Source: Bdellovibrio bacteriovorus (GTDB taxonomy: Bacteria; Bdellovibrionota; Bdellovibrionia; Bdellovibrionales; Bdellovibrionaceae). Taken from it: a DNA stretch of 64,000 bases. The translations under genes and the position numbers were made by a program. The notes beneath the pieces were generated by a model, which saw only the letters and a program-made list of their open reading frames with translations, did not search any database and was not told the origin of the DNA. Below are positions 51,984-61,769 of this stretch, one piece after another; the stretch's first letter is position 1, and every line of letters begins with the position of its first letter. Location: contig NZ_LUKD01000009.1 in the NCBI RefSeq assembly GCF_001592745.1, positions 1-64,000 of the forward strand, read 5' to 3'.

Positions 51984-52802
51984 ATGACCGAACAAGTTCT
52001 TTTCTACGACGATTACCGACTTTATCTCTCTGAAGCATTTGAAACACGACGTTTGCGCAATCCCAATTATTCCATGCGAGCCTTTGCTCGGGATTTAGGT
52101 TTGGCGGTTTCGACACTGATTGAAGTGCAAAAGGGAAAGTATGGCCTTTCAGCAGCGCGCGCTCGTGAAGTGGCAACCAAGCTCAACCTAAGTCAAAGAC
52201 AGTGCGAGCATTTTTCTGATTTACTGACGGCCCAGTTTGCTCGTTCTAACGAACAAAGAGTCATGGCCCGAAAAGCCATCGAACATCGAATCAATAACTT
52301 CGTTCAAGAAGTGTCTCTGGATTCTTTTAAAATTATTTCTGAGTGGCATCATCTGGCGTTTTTAGAATTAATGGACTTAGAGAAAAACCATCTCGATAAA
52401 GCTCGTTACGCTAAAAAACTCGGTGTGAGTGAAAAGGTGATTGAAGATTCATTGGATCGCATGAGTCGCTTGGGGCTAATTGAGATCACCGCAAATTCGG
52501 TGAAGCCCACATCTCAATTCACTTCAGTGAATAACAACTATAATTCCGAAGCGGTTCGTGGTTTTCATAAACAGATTATCGAAAAAGCACTTTACGCCGT
52601 TGAACGCCAAGACAACGAAAAGCGGGAAGTGTCGTCCACTTTATTCTCGATTAAAAAACAAGATTTCCCGGCAGCCCGCAAAGCCCTTATGGATTTCCGT
52701 CGCGAATTTGCCTCACGCTTTGGAACTACTGAAAACGCGGACGATGTCTGCTGCCTGAGTATTCAATTTTTCAGCCTTTTGGCACAGGAAGATGCACGAT
52801 GA
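51984..52802 (+). CDS. TIGR02147 family protein (HTH-containing putative regulator)
   Basis: 272 residues. YDDYRLYLSEAFETRR, MRAFARDLGLAVSTLIEVQKG (HTH-like), LSAARAREVATKLNLS, and a C-terminal winged-helix-like part (ISEWHHLAFLELMDL, YAKKLGVSEKVIEDSLDRMS) match the TIGR02147 layout, which is common in Bdellovibrio and Fibrobacter relatives. Function is unproven; a transcription regulator is inferred. Its stop overlaps the ATG of the secreted partner by 4 bases, a coupling often seen for this family with exported proteins. Confidence 0.82.
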   Translation: MTEQVLFYDDYRLYLSEAFETRRLRNPNYSMRAFARDLGLAVSTLIEVQKGKYGLSAARAREVATKLNLSQRQCEHFSDLLTAQFARSNEQRVMARKAIEHRINNFVQEVSLDSFKIISEWHHLAFLELMDLEKNHLDKARYAKKLGVSEKVIEDSLDRMSRLGLIEITANSVKPTSQFTSVNNNYNSEAVRGFHKQIIEKALYAVERQDNEKREVSSTLFSIKKQDFPAARKALMDFRREFASRFGTTENADDVCCLSIQFFSLLAQEDAR

Positions 52803-53851
52803 AACTTCTTTTAATCTCTTTTACGCTCCTTTATTCCTTCACTCTTTTTGCCGGCATTCGAGACGTTGGTAGTGGTGGAGCGGGGATCTTAAAAGACAAT
52901 CGGATTTATTTATTGGACCTTTATGAGGTAGGATTGCCAGAACCTTTAATAGATTCTAGCGTAATTCCTGATGAAGACATTCTGAATCGTGCTAAGGCTA
53001 TGCCACATTTTACGGACGACGAAAGCATGATCTTCGCTCAAAAAATGACAGAAATTCGACGGAAAGCTCCCCGTTTTGCGAATGTTCTTCTTTTGGCTCT
53101 TTCTAAATACCAATGGTATCTGGTGGATACACCATTAGCGGTGATTAAAGAAGACACCCCGCTTGATTTAGAAAACATGCAGCTTGTACAAATAGCCAAT
53201 CGCCTCGAAACGCGGGTTCGCATTTATCGTCCTTATTGGGAAAGTATGTCACCAAAAAGCAAGGTGGCATTAGTAATTCATGAGCTGGTTTACTCCATTC
53301 ACCGGCCCACGATGGTCTCTAGAGAGAAATATGCCTTCGTCGTGGACGCGGTTCGTGTGAGGTCCATTGTGGCTTGGATGTTATCTGAGGAGTTCTATTC
53401 CAGCACGCCTGAAACCTTAGCGCAAATGACCAATAGCATGTCTAATCCCGCGCAACTTCGAGATCAATATTTACTGAATCTCGATGCGGATGTCGTTATC
53501 CTTAATGGCTATGTCGAACTAAGCGTTTCAACAGATTTTGATAGAGCTTTCGTTTGTTCCGATATCGAGCGTCAGGTTGGGGGCTCGGCAAAGGTCGTCG
53601 TCCAACGAGAGTTAAAGGTTTCTTGGAGTGAGCTTTTTTTCTCAAGTTATTTGACACCAGAAGGTCTTACGCAGTTTACGTTGAGGCTCTCAACGCGGTC
53701 TTTAGGGGACAACATTCGATCTCCCGGATTCTGGGATGAGGCCATCTTAAATCTGCCAAGCATTTCATTTGACTCTTCCAACGTAAAAAACTGCCGTGCC
53801 TTGCTTCAACAAAGTCACGAGCAGTCCTTAAAACATTTCCAGGAATTGTAA
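52799..53851 (+). CDS. Secreted protein of unknown function coupled to a TIGR02147 gene
   Basis: 350 residues with a signal peptide (LLLISFTLLYSFTLFAG) followed by GIRDVGSGGAGIL. VALVIHELVYSIHRP contains a HELxxSxH pattern that recalls, but does not equal, the HExxH of zinc metalloproteases. A pair of cysteines near residues 257 and 343 may form a disulfide. I do not recognise a family. It overlaps the regulator by 4 bases. Confidence 0.65.
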   Translation: MKLLLISFTLLYSFTLFAGIRDVGSGGAGILKDNRIYLLDLYEVGLPEPLIDSSVIPDEDILNRAKAMPHFTDDESMIFAQKMTEIRRKAPRFANVLLLALSKYQWYLVDTPLAVIKEDTPLDLENMQLVQIANRLETRVRIYRPYWESMSPKSKVALVIHELVYSIHRPTMVSREKYAFVVDAVRVRSIVAWMLSEEFYSSTPETLAQMTNSMSNPAQLRDQYLLNLDADVVILNGYVELSVSTDFDRAFVCSDIERQVGGSAKVVVQRELKVSWSELFFSSYLTPEGLTQFTLRLSTRSLGDNIRSPGFWDEAILNLPSISFDSSNVKNCRALLQQSHEQSLKHFQEL

Positions 53852-53860
53852 GATCAGGTT

Positions 53861-55339
53861 TTAGGAGACCTTTAAGAACGGTCTTTGATGGTTTTTTTCA
53901 ACGTCTCCATTCACTAATACCTGGAGTGTTTCTACATTGGCCAAAAGTGAATAGGCTTGTGCTGAAAGCTCCTCAGCCGCTGCGGCTGATTCTTCTGAAG
54001 AAGCCGCGTTCATTTGAGTCACTTGATCCAACTGATTCATCGCTTTACCGATTTGTGAAATACCGTTGAATTGTTCTTCACTAGCTTTTGCTAATTCATC
54101 ACTGAGGGCAGCGACCTTACCGGTTTCGCTTACAATCTCCTTTAAGACTAAGCCGCTGTTTTTCGCTTGCTCGCTTCCCGCATTTATCTTTTCTACGCTG
54201 ACACTAATGAGTGAGGCGATATTTTTTGCGGACTCAGCACTTCTTTGCGCCAAATTGCGAACCGCTTCAGCGACAACGGCGAAACCTTTTCCTTGTTCAC
54301 CCGCACGGGCAGCCTCGACCGCCGCGTTCAAAGCCAAAAGATTTGTTTGAAAGGCGATATCATCAATGACGTTGGTAATTTCGGCGATTTTCTTTGAATC
54401 GTCGGCAATGCTCTCGATGGAATCAATGAGCTTATTAACCTGAGACTCACCCTTAACCGCGATAGCGGAGGTTCCATTTGCCAGAACGGAAGATTGCTTG
54501 GCGTTTTCAGAGTTGATCTTAATCATCGAAGTGATTTCTTCAATAGTGGCAACCGTTTCTTCTAAAGAAGAGGCTTGCTCAGTAGCGGATTGAGAAAGAG
54601 TCTGCGAGGTATCAGAGATTTGAGCAGCGGCATCGCGGACTTGGTGCGAGCTGGATTCAAGTTCTTTAGAGGTGAAATTAATCGTTTTAGAAAGGCTCAT
54701 TGCAACGAAGAGTCCGATACTTTGACCTAATATTACACCAATCCCGATAACAGTCAGCATTGTCGAGTTCGAAGAATCTACCTGATCTTCGGCCTTTTGG
54801 ATGAAAATAGAGGCCTGCTTTTCTTGATAAGCAACCAAGTCATTCATTGAATTACGGTAGACGGTTGATTTTTCTAAGTCTTGATTGACAAAGATTTGCA
54901 CCATCTTATCGATATCCTCGGGTCTTCCGGTACGGTAAAGACGAAGGACCTCAGCATTAAGAACTTTAAGGTCCTGCCAAGCGTTGTCGACTTTTTTATA
55001 TAACTCTTCTTCTCCGGGCATATAGGAAAGCAGTTTGTATTTCGCATTTTTCTCTTCATATTGCGTAAGATGATGTTCCGCACCTTTGATGAAGGCGTCC
55101 GCTTTTTCTTTAGGAAGGTGTGGTAACCCCAAACTTCTAAGATTAATCCTTAGCATTCTAAAATCTAAATACATCTGATCCGCCAATTGGATGTTCGGCA
55201 GAACTTTGTAGGTAACTCCGTTGTAGTTTTCATCAATGTCTCGAATAGCGAAGTACGCAAAAGCACCCACGACAACTGGAACCAGAGACATAGCTGAGCA
55301 AAGAACAATTAATTTTGCTTTCAATCCCATTTTAGACAT
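53861..55339 (-). CDS. Methyl-accepting chemotaxis protein
   Basis: 492 residues. Membrane helix 1 ([20 protein letters not shown]), a four-helix-bundle type sensor domain (about residues 40-190), and helix 2 ([20 protein letters not shown]) are followed by a signalling coiled coil with the hairpin tip ([40 protein letters not shown]). The hairpin tip matches the CheA/CheW-binding consensus. A separate HAMP is short or unclear. Start ATG 55339 has AAAGGGGA at 5 bases. No terminal CheR-binding pentapeptide is visible. It is divergent from the NO-reductase operon. Confidence 0.92.
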   Translation of the reverse strand: MSKMGLKAKLIVLCSAMSLVPVVVGAFAYFAIRDIDENYNGVTYKVLPNIQLADQMYLDFRMLRINLRSLGLPHLPKEKADAFIKGAEHHLTQYEEKNAKYKLLSYMPGEEELYKKVDNAWQDLKVLNAEVLRLYRTGRPEDIDKMVQIFVNQDLEKSTVYRNSMNDLVAYQEKQASIFIQKAEDQVDSSNSTMLTVIGIGVILGQSIGLFVAMSLSKTINFTSKELESSSHQVRDAAAQISDTSQTLSQSATEQASSLEETVATIEEITSMIKINSENAKQSSVLANGTSAIAVKGESQVNKLIDSIESIADDSKKIAEITNVIDDIAFQTNLLALNAAVEAARAGEQGKGFAVVAEAVRNLAQRSAESAKNIASLISVSVEKINAGSEQAKNSGLVLKEIVSETGKVAALSDELAKASEEQFNGISQIGKAMNQLDQVTQMNAASSEESAAAAEELSAQAYSLLANVETLQVLVNGDVEKNHQRPFLKVS

Positions 55340-55567
55340 AACGTCCCCTTTAACTTCACATAACGATTCGGTATTTAATTTCATTGCTGAAGCGCAAGAA
55401 ATGTTAAGTTCAGCTGACAAAGTAAGGTTCACTGTTACGTTTCAAGAATTGAATGGCTGCTCATATGATTATTTGCATTTAATGCCAAATGATCCCGCGT
55501 TTAGATGTTTTCTCACTTAAGATGAATAAAAATTTTTTTTAGGTAGCAGGTAAGGTCTCGCTTCTTT

Positions 55568-55581
55568 ATGACGGCGGTCAT
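55568..55581. promoter_or_regulatory. FNR/CRP-family palindrome upstream of the nitrite/NO reduction operon
   Basis: ATGAC-GGCG-GTCAT is a perfect 5-4-5 palindrome, 68 bases before the NO reductase start. The spacing is that of FNR/DNR/NnrR sites (TTGAT-N4-ATCAA), with ATGAC in place of TTGAT. It is a likely operator for a nitrogen-oxide or oxygen-responsive regulator of this superfamily. Confidence 0.55.
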
Positions 55582-55648
55582 GATCACGTTCTAGTTTACC
55601 TTTGCCTGAAGAAGGACGCATTGTTTTTTAGAACAGAAAGAGGATTTC

Positions 55649-57922
55649 ATGGGACATAGAAGGTTATGGTTGATTTTCACTTTCGTAGTAGTCGCATCTT
55701 TTGCTGTGCTTGGATACTATGGAAAAGAAATTTATCGCGAAGCACCTCCTCAACCAAACAGAGTCGTGACGACGGATGGAAAAGAAGTTTTTTCAGGCTT
55801 AGATATCAAAGACGGAATGAATGTGTGGCAGTCTATTGGTGGGCAAGAGGTCGGTTCCGTTTGGGGACACGGTGCTTACGTCGCTCCTGATTGGAGTGCC
55901 GATTGGCTTCATCGCGAAGCGGTGTTCATGGCAGACCGCATGGCTGAAGAAAAATTCGGAAAGAAGTATGAAGAACTTCCTGACGATCAAAAGGCTTCTG
56001 TAAGAATCAGTTTGCAAGATGAGCTGCGAAAGAACACATACGATGCAGCAACGGGGACAATTACCATAAGCCCCTTGCGCGCGGAAGCTATTGCTCACAA
56101 CAGTAAACATTATAGCGACCTTTTCATGAAGGGCGAAAACCTAGACGAACTTCGCGATGCCTATGCCATTCCTGCAAATACGATCAAAGACGAAAAAAGA
56201 ATGCATATGATGAATGCCTTCTTTTTTTGGTCGTCCTGGGCGTGTGTGACTCAAAGACCAGGACAAGAGATCACTTACACAAACAATTGGCCGCCTGACA
56301 AACTAGTGGGTAATGAAGCCACAGGATCTTTGATTTTGTGGACTGGTTTCAGCGTCATCCTGCTCTTAGCCGGGATCGGATTGTTAGCGTTCTATTACGC
56401 TGTAAATCACGGCGATGAAGTTGAGCACGACAAACTTCCGAAACTGGATCCTCTCTTAGGCTTGTCACCAACGCCCTCTATGTCGGCCACTTTAAAATAT
56501 TTCTGGGTCGTTTGTGCACTGATGGTGGTGCAAGTGATCTTAGGAGCGGTCACCGCGCACTATGGAGTTGAAGGCACCGCTTTTTACGGATTCCCGTTAG
56601 CGGAATATCTTCCTTATTCCGTCACTCGCACATGGCATGTTCAGTTAGGAATTTTTTGGATCGCGACATCATGGTTAGCAACCGGACTTTTTATTTCTCC
56701 CGCTGTTTCTGGACATGAACCAAAGTTTCAAGCTGCGGGCGTAAACTTTCTTTTCGTCGCACTTTTAATTATCGTCGTCGGCTCTCTTGCGGGGCAATGG
56801 ATGGGAGTGATGCAGAAGCTAGGCTTAGAGGCCAACTTCTGGTTCGGCCATCAAGGTTATGAATATGTAGATCTCGGTCGGTTTTGGCAATCATTCCTTC
56901 TAATAGGATTATTCCTGTGGTTGTTCTTGATGGTCCGGGCCATCTGGCCTGCGTTTCGGCAGCAACAAGAAAATCGTCACTTGTTAATGATGTTTTTAAT
57001 CGCATCTGCGGCGATCGCATTGTTTTATGCTGCGGGCTTTATGTGGGGACGACACACGAACTTAGCGATCGCCGAGTATTGGAGATGGTGGGTTGTTCAT
57101 TTGTGGGTGGAAGGTTTCTTTGAGGTCTTTGCGACTGTTGTTATCGCATTTTTATTTACCCGCATGGGGCTTATTCACAGCAAGGTTGCGACTTTAAGTG
57201 TTTTATTTTCCACGATCGTATTTCTAGCCGGTGGTATTTTAGGGACTTTTCATCACTTGTATTTCACTGGAACTCCAACGGCCGTTCTGGCAATCGGTGC
57301 AAGCTTTAGTGCTCTGGAAGTTGTACCTTTAATATTGTTAGGCTTTGAAGGTTACAGTCATTTTCGAGTCAGCAAGGCGGCGAAATGGTTGCAGGCTTAC
57401 AAGTGGCCGATTTATTTCTTCGTGGCCGTGGCTTTCTGGAATCTGGTCGGTGCCGGCATATTCGGCTTTTTGATCAATCCGCCGATTGCTCTTTATTATA
57501 TGCAAGGTCTTAATACGACTCCCGTACACGGTCATACGGCCCTTTTCGGAGTTTATGGAATGTTAGGTATTGGCCTGATGCTTTTTGTCTTAAAAGGTAT
57601 GGCGTCTCGACATGTTTGGAAAGACGGAGTGATTTCGTTTGCTTTCTGGTCGATTAATATCGGCCTAGCTTTGATGGTCTTAATCAGTGTCTTACCAATA
57701 GGTTTCTTGCAAACTCTGGCAAGTGTCGAGCATGGCTTTTGGTATGCGCGTTCCGCCGAATTTATGCAGCAACCAGGAATGGATACCTTACGTTGGTTAC
57801 GCGTCATCGGGGACACTATCTTTACAGTCGGAATTTTAGCGTTAGGGTGGTTTGTTGTGGGCTTGAAAGTCGGCTTTTCGGTGAAAGAAAAAATCGATTT
57901 GAATTCAGACGGTTTGTTGTAA
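55649..57922 (+). CDS. norB: Quinol-dependent nitric oxide reductase (qNor)
   Basis: 757 residues. The N-terminal periplasmic extension typical of single-subunit qNor (NVWQSIGGQEVGSVWGHGAY, then RMHMMNAFFFWSSWACVTQR) is followed by about 13 membrane helices of the haem-copper oxidase fold. The extension contains no CxxCH, so electrons come from quinol, not from cytochrome c. Candidate metal histidines lie in WWVVHLWVEGFFEVFATVV and GGILGTFHHLYFTG. It reduces 2 NO to N2O. It is first in the operon, 12 bases before nirK, and has AGAGG before its ATG. Confidence 0.95.
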   Translation: MGHRRLWLIFTFVVVASFAVLGYYGKEIYREAPPQPNRVVTTDGKEVFSGLDIKDGMNVWQSIGGQEVGSVWGHGAYVAPDWSADWLHREAVFMADRMAEEKFGKKYEELPDDQKASVRISLQDELRKNTYDAATGTITISPLRAEAIAHNSKHYSDLFMKGENLDELRDAYAIPANTIKDEKRMHMMNAFFFWSSWACVTQRPGQEITYTNNWPPDKLVGNEATGSLILWTGFSVILLLAGIGLLAFYYAVNHGDEVEHDKLPKLDPLLGLSPTPSMSATLKYFWVVCALMVVQVILGAVTAHYGVEGTAFYGFPLAEYLPYSVTRTWHVQLGIFWIATSWLATGLFISPAVSGHEPKFQAAGVNFLFVALLIIVVGSLAGQWMGVMQKLGLEANFWFGHQGYEYVDLGRFWQSFLLIGLFLWLFLMVRAIWPAFRQQQENRHLLMMFLIASAAIALFYAAGFMWGRHTNLAIAEYWRWWVVHLWVEGFFEVFATVVIAFLFTRMGLIHSKVATLSVLFSTIVFLAGGILGTFHHLYFTGTPTAVLAIGASFSALEVVPLILLGFEGYSHFRVSKAAKWLQAYKWPIYFFVAVAFWNLVGAGIFGFLINPPIALYYMQGLNTTPVHGHTALFGVYGMLGIGLMLFVLKGMASRHVWKDGVISFAFWSINIGLALMVLISVLPIGFLQTLASVEHGFWYARSAEFMQQPGMDTLRWLRVIGDTIFTVGILALGWFVVGLKVGFSVKEKIDLNSDGLL

Positions 57923-57934
57923 CAGGGAGGTATT

Positions 57935-59419
57935 ATGAATTCTAGTGGAAGACTTCTAAGTTTTTTAGTTCTGGGAATGATGGCGTTAAGCTGTACCAAA
58001 AAATCGGAGGTCAGCGAACCTACTAGCAAGGACAAGTGGAAAGCTTCTTCCGCCGAAATCGCCGAAGACAATGAAAACTTAGATAAATTGCCTGAAGAAG
58101 AACATAAACTTCTTCCACCGCCACAAGTTCCCTCACCTATAACTAGAAAGAACCCTGCGCGTGTGAAAATTAAGATGGAAATTCGTGAACAGGTGGGCGT
58201 GTTGGCTGATGGTGTGAAGTATACTTTCTGGACTTTCGGAGGAACGGTGCCCGGGCCGATGCTTCGTATCCGCGCAGGCGATTACGTTGACTTCACTTTA
58301 TCAAATCATCCGGACAACAAACTTCCGCACAATATCGATTTGCATGCTGTCACAGGCGCGGGTGGAGGAGCTGAAGGTTCATTCACCGCTCCCGGACACT
58401 CATCAACTTTCTCATTTCGCGCACTGAATCCAGGTCTTTACATTTACCACTGTGCGACAGCACCCGTAGGTATGCACATCGCCAACGGTATGTACGGACT
58501 GATTTTGGTGGAGCCAAAAGACGGTTTACCAAAAGTCGATAAAGAATATTATGTCGTTCAAGGTGACTTTTATACTAAAGGAAACTTCGGTGAGCGTGGT
58601 CTCCAGGCTTTTGATATGGAAAAAGCCTTAAAAGAACAACCTGACTATGTCGTATTCAATGGTGCCGTCGGAGCCCTTTCAGGGAGTTCATCTTTAGTGG
58701 CTAATCTAGGCCAAACAGTGAGGATCTTCTTTGGTAACGGTGGACCTAATCTAAGCTCTTCTTTTCACCTTATCGGAGAGATCTTTGATCACGTTTATCA
58801 AGAGGGTGGAAGTCGCATTACTCAGAAAAACGTGCAAACGACTATGGTTCCTGCTGGTGGATCGGCGATCGTTGATTTTCGAATCGATACACCGGGAAAT
58901 TTTATATTAGTAGACCATGCGATTTTCAGAGCATTCAACAAGGGCGCTTTAGGTATGTTGAAAGTGGAAGGGGACCACAATACGAAAATCTATACAGGTA
59001 AAACTAAAGATGCCGTTTATTTGCCCGAAGGTCAGAACATGATACCGATTTCTCAAGAGCAAAAGAAGGATCCGCCAACAGGGGACACACTTGACGCACG
59101 TATGAGAACCGGGGAAATCGTTTACAAACAAAACTGTTTGGCCTGCCATCAAGCTAATGGTGAGGGTGTGCCGAATGCCTTTCCACCTCTAGCTAAATCC
59201 GATTTTTTGATGGCAGATAAGGCTCGGGCTATTCGCGTTGTGAAAAATGGACTTGAAGGAGCCATTACCGTAAATGGTAAAACCTATAATAGCGTCATGC
59301 CTGCACTACTAGGATTGTCTGACGATGATATTGCGAGCGTGGTAACCTATGTCCGCAATAGCTTTGGTAATAAGAGTGATGTGGTTACTTTGGACGAGGT
59401 TAAGAGAGCGAAAAAATGA
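57935..59419 (+). CDS. nirK: Copper nitrite reductase NirK fused to a C-terminal cytochrome c domain, lipoprotein
   Basis: 494 residues. The N-terminus ends in MMALSC, a lipobox, so the enzyme is membrane-tethered. Two cupredoxin domains carry the ligands: PHNIDLHAVTG, LYIYHCATAPVGMHIANGMYG (type 1 Cys, His, Met and type 2 His) and SFHLIGEIFDHVY. After about residue 385 a class I cytochrome c domain follows, with NCLACHQANGEG and a distal methionine candidate (YNSVMPAL). It reduces nitrite to NO using electrons from its own haem. The fused form is known in several lineages. The following nirV overlaps its stop by 4 bases. Confidence 0.95.
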   Translation: MNSSGRLLSFLVLGMMALSCTKKSEVSEPTSKDKWKASSAEIAEDNENLDKLPEEEHKLLPPPQVPSPITRKNPARVKIKMEIREQVGVLADGVKYTFWTFGGTVPGPMLRIRAGDYVDFTLSNHPDNKLPHNIDLHAVTGAGGGAEGSFTAPGHSSTFSFRALNPGLYIYHCATAPVGMHIANGMYGLILVEPKDGLPKVDKEYYVVQGDFYTKGNFGERGLQAFDMEKALKEQPDYVVFNGAVGALSGSSSLVANLGQTVRIFFGNGGPNLSSSFHLIGEIFDHVYQEGGSRITQKNVQTTMVPAGGSAIVDFRIDTPGNFILVDHAIFRAFNKGALGMLKVEGDHNTKIYTGKTKDAVYLPEGQNMIPISQEQKKDPPTGDTLDARMRTGEIVYKQNCLACHQANGEGVPNAFPPLAKSDFLMADKARAIRVVKNGLEGAITVNGKTYNSVMPALLGLSDDDIASVVTYVRNSFGNKSDVVTLDEVKRAKK

Positions 59420-60141
59420 TTTCGTCTTTTTTTGCAATGGCTTTGCTATTTTCCTGGGCCGAAGAAATCAAAGTCTCTGGTGGAAAATTTCAGCCCTTAT
59501 TTCAAGATAAGGGGGAAGAATCCATTGTTATCCCGTCCTTATGGGTGGATGCGACTCCCGTGACGAACGAAGAATTTCGCGCATTTATTAAAATGAATCC
59601 TAAATGGCGAAAGTCAAAAATTACTCCGCTTCTTGCGGACTCCTCCTATTTAAAAACTTGGAGGGACGACCTAACATTTCCTGATGGTACGGGGCGTTTC
59701 CCTGTTGTTCACGTGTCTTGGTTTGCAGCGCGCGCGTTTTGTAAATCACAGGGCAAGCGACTCCCCACGATTTTGGAATGGGAGTACTTTGCAGATGCAA
59801 ACAGTCCCGAGAATGAAGCAAAAATATTGAAGTGGTACGCCAAAGGACAAGATGAAATAAAGAACGTGAAATCTTTGAAACCAAATAAGTTTGGTCTCTA
59901 TGATACGGCCGGACTCATCTGGGAGTGGGTGGATGACTTCGGCAGTGTTGTGATGTCAGGAGACTCACGTGAAGGTGTGAACCGCGATCTTTTTTGCGCC
60001 GGGGCTGCGATAAACACCAAAAAACCTAAACAATATGGTGCATTTATGCGCTATGCGCTTCGTTCCAGCTTGCAAGCCCAATACACAACTTCATCATTGG
60101 GATTCCGTTGCGTAAAAAATTTTATTGAGGAGAAAAAATGA
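59416..60141 (+). CDS. nirV: NirV-like SUMF1/formylglycine-generating-enzyme family protein
   Basis: 241 residues with a short signal-like N-terminus (MISSFFAMALLFSWAEE). SUMF1 fold markers: WVDATPVTNEEFRAFI, FPVVHVSWFAARAFCKSQGK, RLPTILEWEYFA, FGLYDTAGLIWEWVDD and SSLGFRCVK. It lacks the paired catalytic cysteines of true formylglycine-generating enzymes, having isolated cysteines only. NirV proteins of this family sit directly behind nirK in other denitrifiers; their function is not established. Translational overlaps of 4 bases on both sides fix it in the operon. Confidence 0.85.
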   Translation: MISSFFAMALLFSWAEEIKVSGGKFQPLFQDKGEESIVIPSLWVDATPVTNEEFRAFIKMNPKWRKSKITPLLADSSYLKTWRDDLTFPDGTGRFPVVHVSWFAARAFCKSQGKRLPTILEWEYFADANSPENEAKILKWYAKGQDEIKNVKSLKPNKFGLYDTAGLIWEWVDDFGSVVMSGDSREGVNRDLFCAGAAINTKKPKQYGAFMRYALRSSLQAQYTTSSLGFRCVKNFIEEKK

Positions 60142-60725
60142 AATCCATAATCGTATTCTTGATTTTTTGTTCTCTAAATGTTTTCGCTCACGAAGATGGG
60201 CATGGACATCATGGGACTGAGACCTTGGAATCAGCAAATCCCATTCCTGGCAGTTCTCTTTATCAACTCGATAGCAGTTGGGTCGATAGCGATGGAAAAA
60301 AAGTTTTATTGAAAGACCTAAAAGGAAAGCCGCGCCTAGTGGCTATGCTTTACACTCGCTGTACAACGGCTTGCCCTTTACTAGTAGAAGACCTTAAAAA
60401 GCTTATTTCAAAGCTGCCGGCTAGGAAACAAAGCGTTTCTGTAACGCTGTTTTCATTTGATTCCGAAAACGAAACGGCCTCCACTATGAAAGAGTTTCTT
60501 CAAAAAAAGAAAGTGAAGTGGCAGATGCTAAGGGGCGACTCCTCAGATGTTGCTGAAGTTGCCGCCGCACTCGGGGTCCGTTACAAAAAACTTTCCTCTG
60601 GAGAGTATGTTCATTCTAACGTTATCTATTTGCTGGATGCAGAAGGTGTCATGATAGCTAAGAAGGAAGGTCTGAAATCCGATGATTCTGCTTTTGTGAA
60701 GAAAATCGAAAGTGCTTTAAAATAA
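60138..60725 (+). CDS. SCO1/SenC/PrrC family copper chaperone
   Basis: 195 residues with a signal peptide (IIVFLIFCSLNVFA) and a His-rich start to the mature protein (HEDGHGHHGTE). The thioredoxin-like fold carries the copper site CTTAC near residue 80 with downstream His in GEYVHSNVIYLLD. Sco proteins deliver copper to cupro-enzymes. Here the last gene of norB-nirK-nirV-sco, it most likely loads NirK, replacing the NosL/PCuAC-type helpers seen elsewhere. Confidence 0.92.
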   Translation: MKSIIVFLIFCSLNVFAHEDGHGHHGTETLESANPIPGSSLYQLDSSWVDSDGKKVLLKDLKGKPRLVAMLYTRCTTACPLLVEDLKKLISKLPARKQSVSVTLFSFDSENETASTMKEFLQKKKVKWQMLRGDSSDVAEVAAALGVRYKKLSSGEYVHSNVIYLLDAEGVMIAKKEGLKSDDSAFVKKIESALK

Positions 60726-60899
60726 ATTGCACCGCAGGTGAGGGATTTGTCTGTTACATAATCCCTGTTGCGCTTCGACCTCTGTCTTAAAATGATCCGT
60801 TTTATTGAGGGAAAAAATAATCTTCGCGAGTTTTTTCGAGAGCTCAGATAGACTTTAAGAACAAATCCATAACGGGGACTCATTTAACAAAGAGGAATC

Positions 60900-61769
60900 A
60901 TGGCAAGACTTATTCTGGTATTGTCGGCTTTGCTTCTAGGTTACTCACAAACCCAAGCAGCCGCACTGTTCGGTCGTCCTTCCAAGATCATTGATAGCAA
61001 CGACAGCAACTCTAGCAGCGCAGGAAGTAGTTACTACACACCTTATACATCAGGTTCGTCGTCCTACTCCGCCACTGGGGGAGGTTGCGGATCTGTACCT
61101 TCTCATGTGAAAACCGCTTTCGGTGAGGCAAAGCGATTCACGCAAACTTGTTCTTATGCGCAGTTGTCTCCCGGCAAGATGATTGCCGTGAACGACTATT
61201 CAGGCGATGGTCGCCCGACAATGTACATCTTCGACCAAGATGGAAACTGCGTAAAAGGTTTTCCAATCAGTTGGGGTGTGGGTTCTGACCGCAGTGGACG
61301 CTTAGAGGCGTGCAGCACCGAAAATTCAAGAAAGACTCCTCCTGGATTTCACTTGACCGCTGTTCACAATGGGGCACGCTATAATAGTTCGAACTCGCTA
61401 GGTATGGCCGGTCTTTCTGGTCAGGACAGCCTTGGGCAACGTGGGGTTATCATCCACGGAACAAGTCCTGCGGGAACCTCTAATACTTGGGGATGTACAG
61501 GCGTGAACTACGAAGACTTATCAACGGTCATGAAAACCTTGGGTGTAGGATCGTTGGTATATAACTACTTCGGAGGAGCAAGAGCTTCTAATTGTAGTGA
61601 TAATTCTGGAATGGAACGCCCGGCACAATGTCAGCCTGAAGCAGCGGCGGTAGCAGCAGCGAGATCCAACGGGGTTTCGTCGTCGAAGTACTCTGGAAAA
61701 AGCAAGTACTCCACTAACTCAGGCCGTTCGAAGGATACGAACTCGACAAAAAGAAAAGGAGCAAAATAA
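60900..61769 (+). CDS. Secreted murein L,D-transpeptidase-like protein (YkuD_2-type)
   Basis: 289 residues with a signal peptide (LILVLSALLLGYSQTQAA). The catalytic part shows MIAVNDYSGDGRPTMYIFDQ, RKTPPGFHLTAV, GQRGVIIHGTS and NTWGCTGV; the HG...GC spacing with the catalytic Cys is that of L,D-transpeptidases. Cys-poor Ser/Asn-rich tails flank the domain. It may cross-link or trim peptidoglycan; in predatory relatives such enzymes modify prey or self wall, which is an inference here. It overlaps the next gene by one base. Confidence 0.83.
   Translation: MARLILVLSALLLGYSQTQAAALFGRPSKIIDSNDSNSSSAGSSYYTPYTSGSSSYSATGGGCGSVPSHVKTAFGEAKRFTQTCSYAQLSPGKMIAVNDYSGDGRPTMYIFDQDGNCVKGFPISWGVGSDRSGRLEACSTENSRKTPPGFHLTAVHNGARYNSSNSLGMAGLSGQDSLGQRGVIIHGTSPAGTSNTWGCTGVNYEDLSTVMKTLGVGSLVYNYFGGARASNCSDNSGMERPAQCQPEAAAVAAARSNGVSSSKYSGKSKYSTNSGRSKDTNSTKRKGAK

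Noticed and set aside
59416-60141. Formylglycine-generating (sulfatase-maturing) enzyme
   Set aside because: No paired catalytic cysteines and no sulfatase nearby; location behind nirK fits NirV better.
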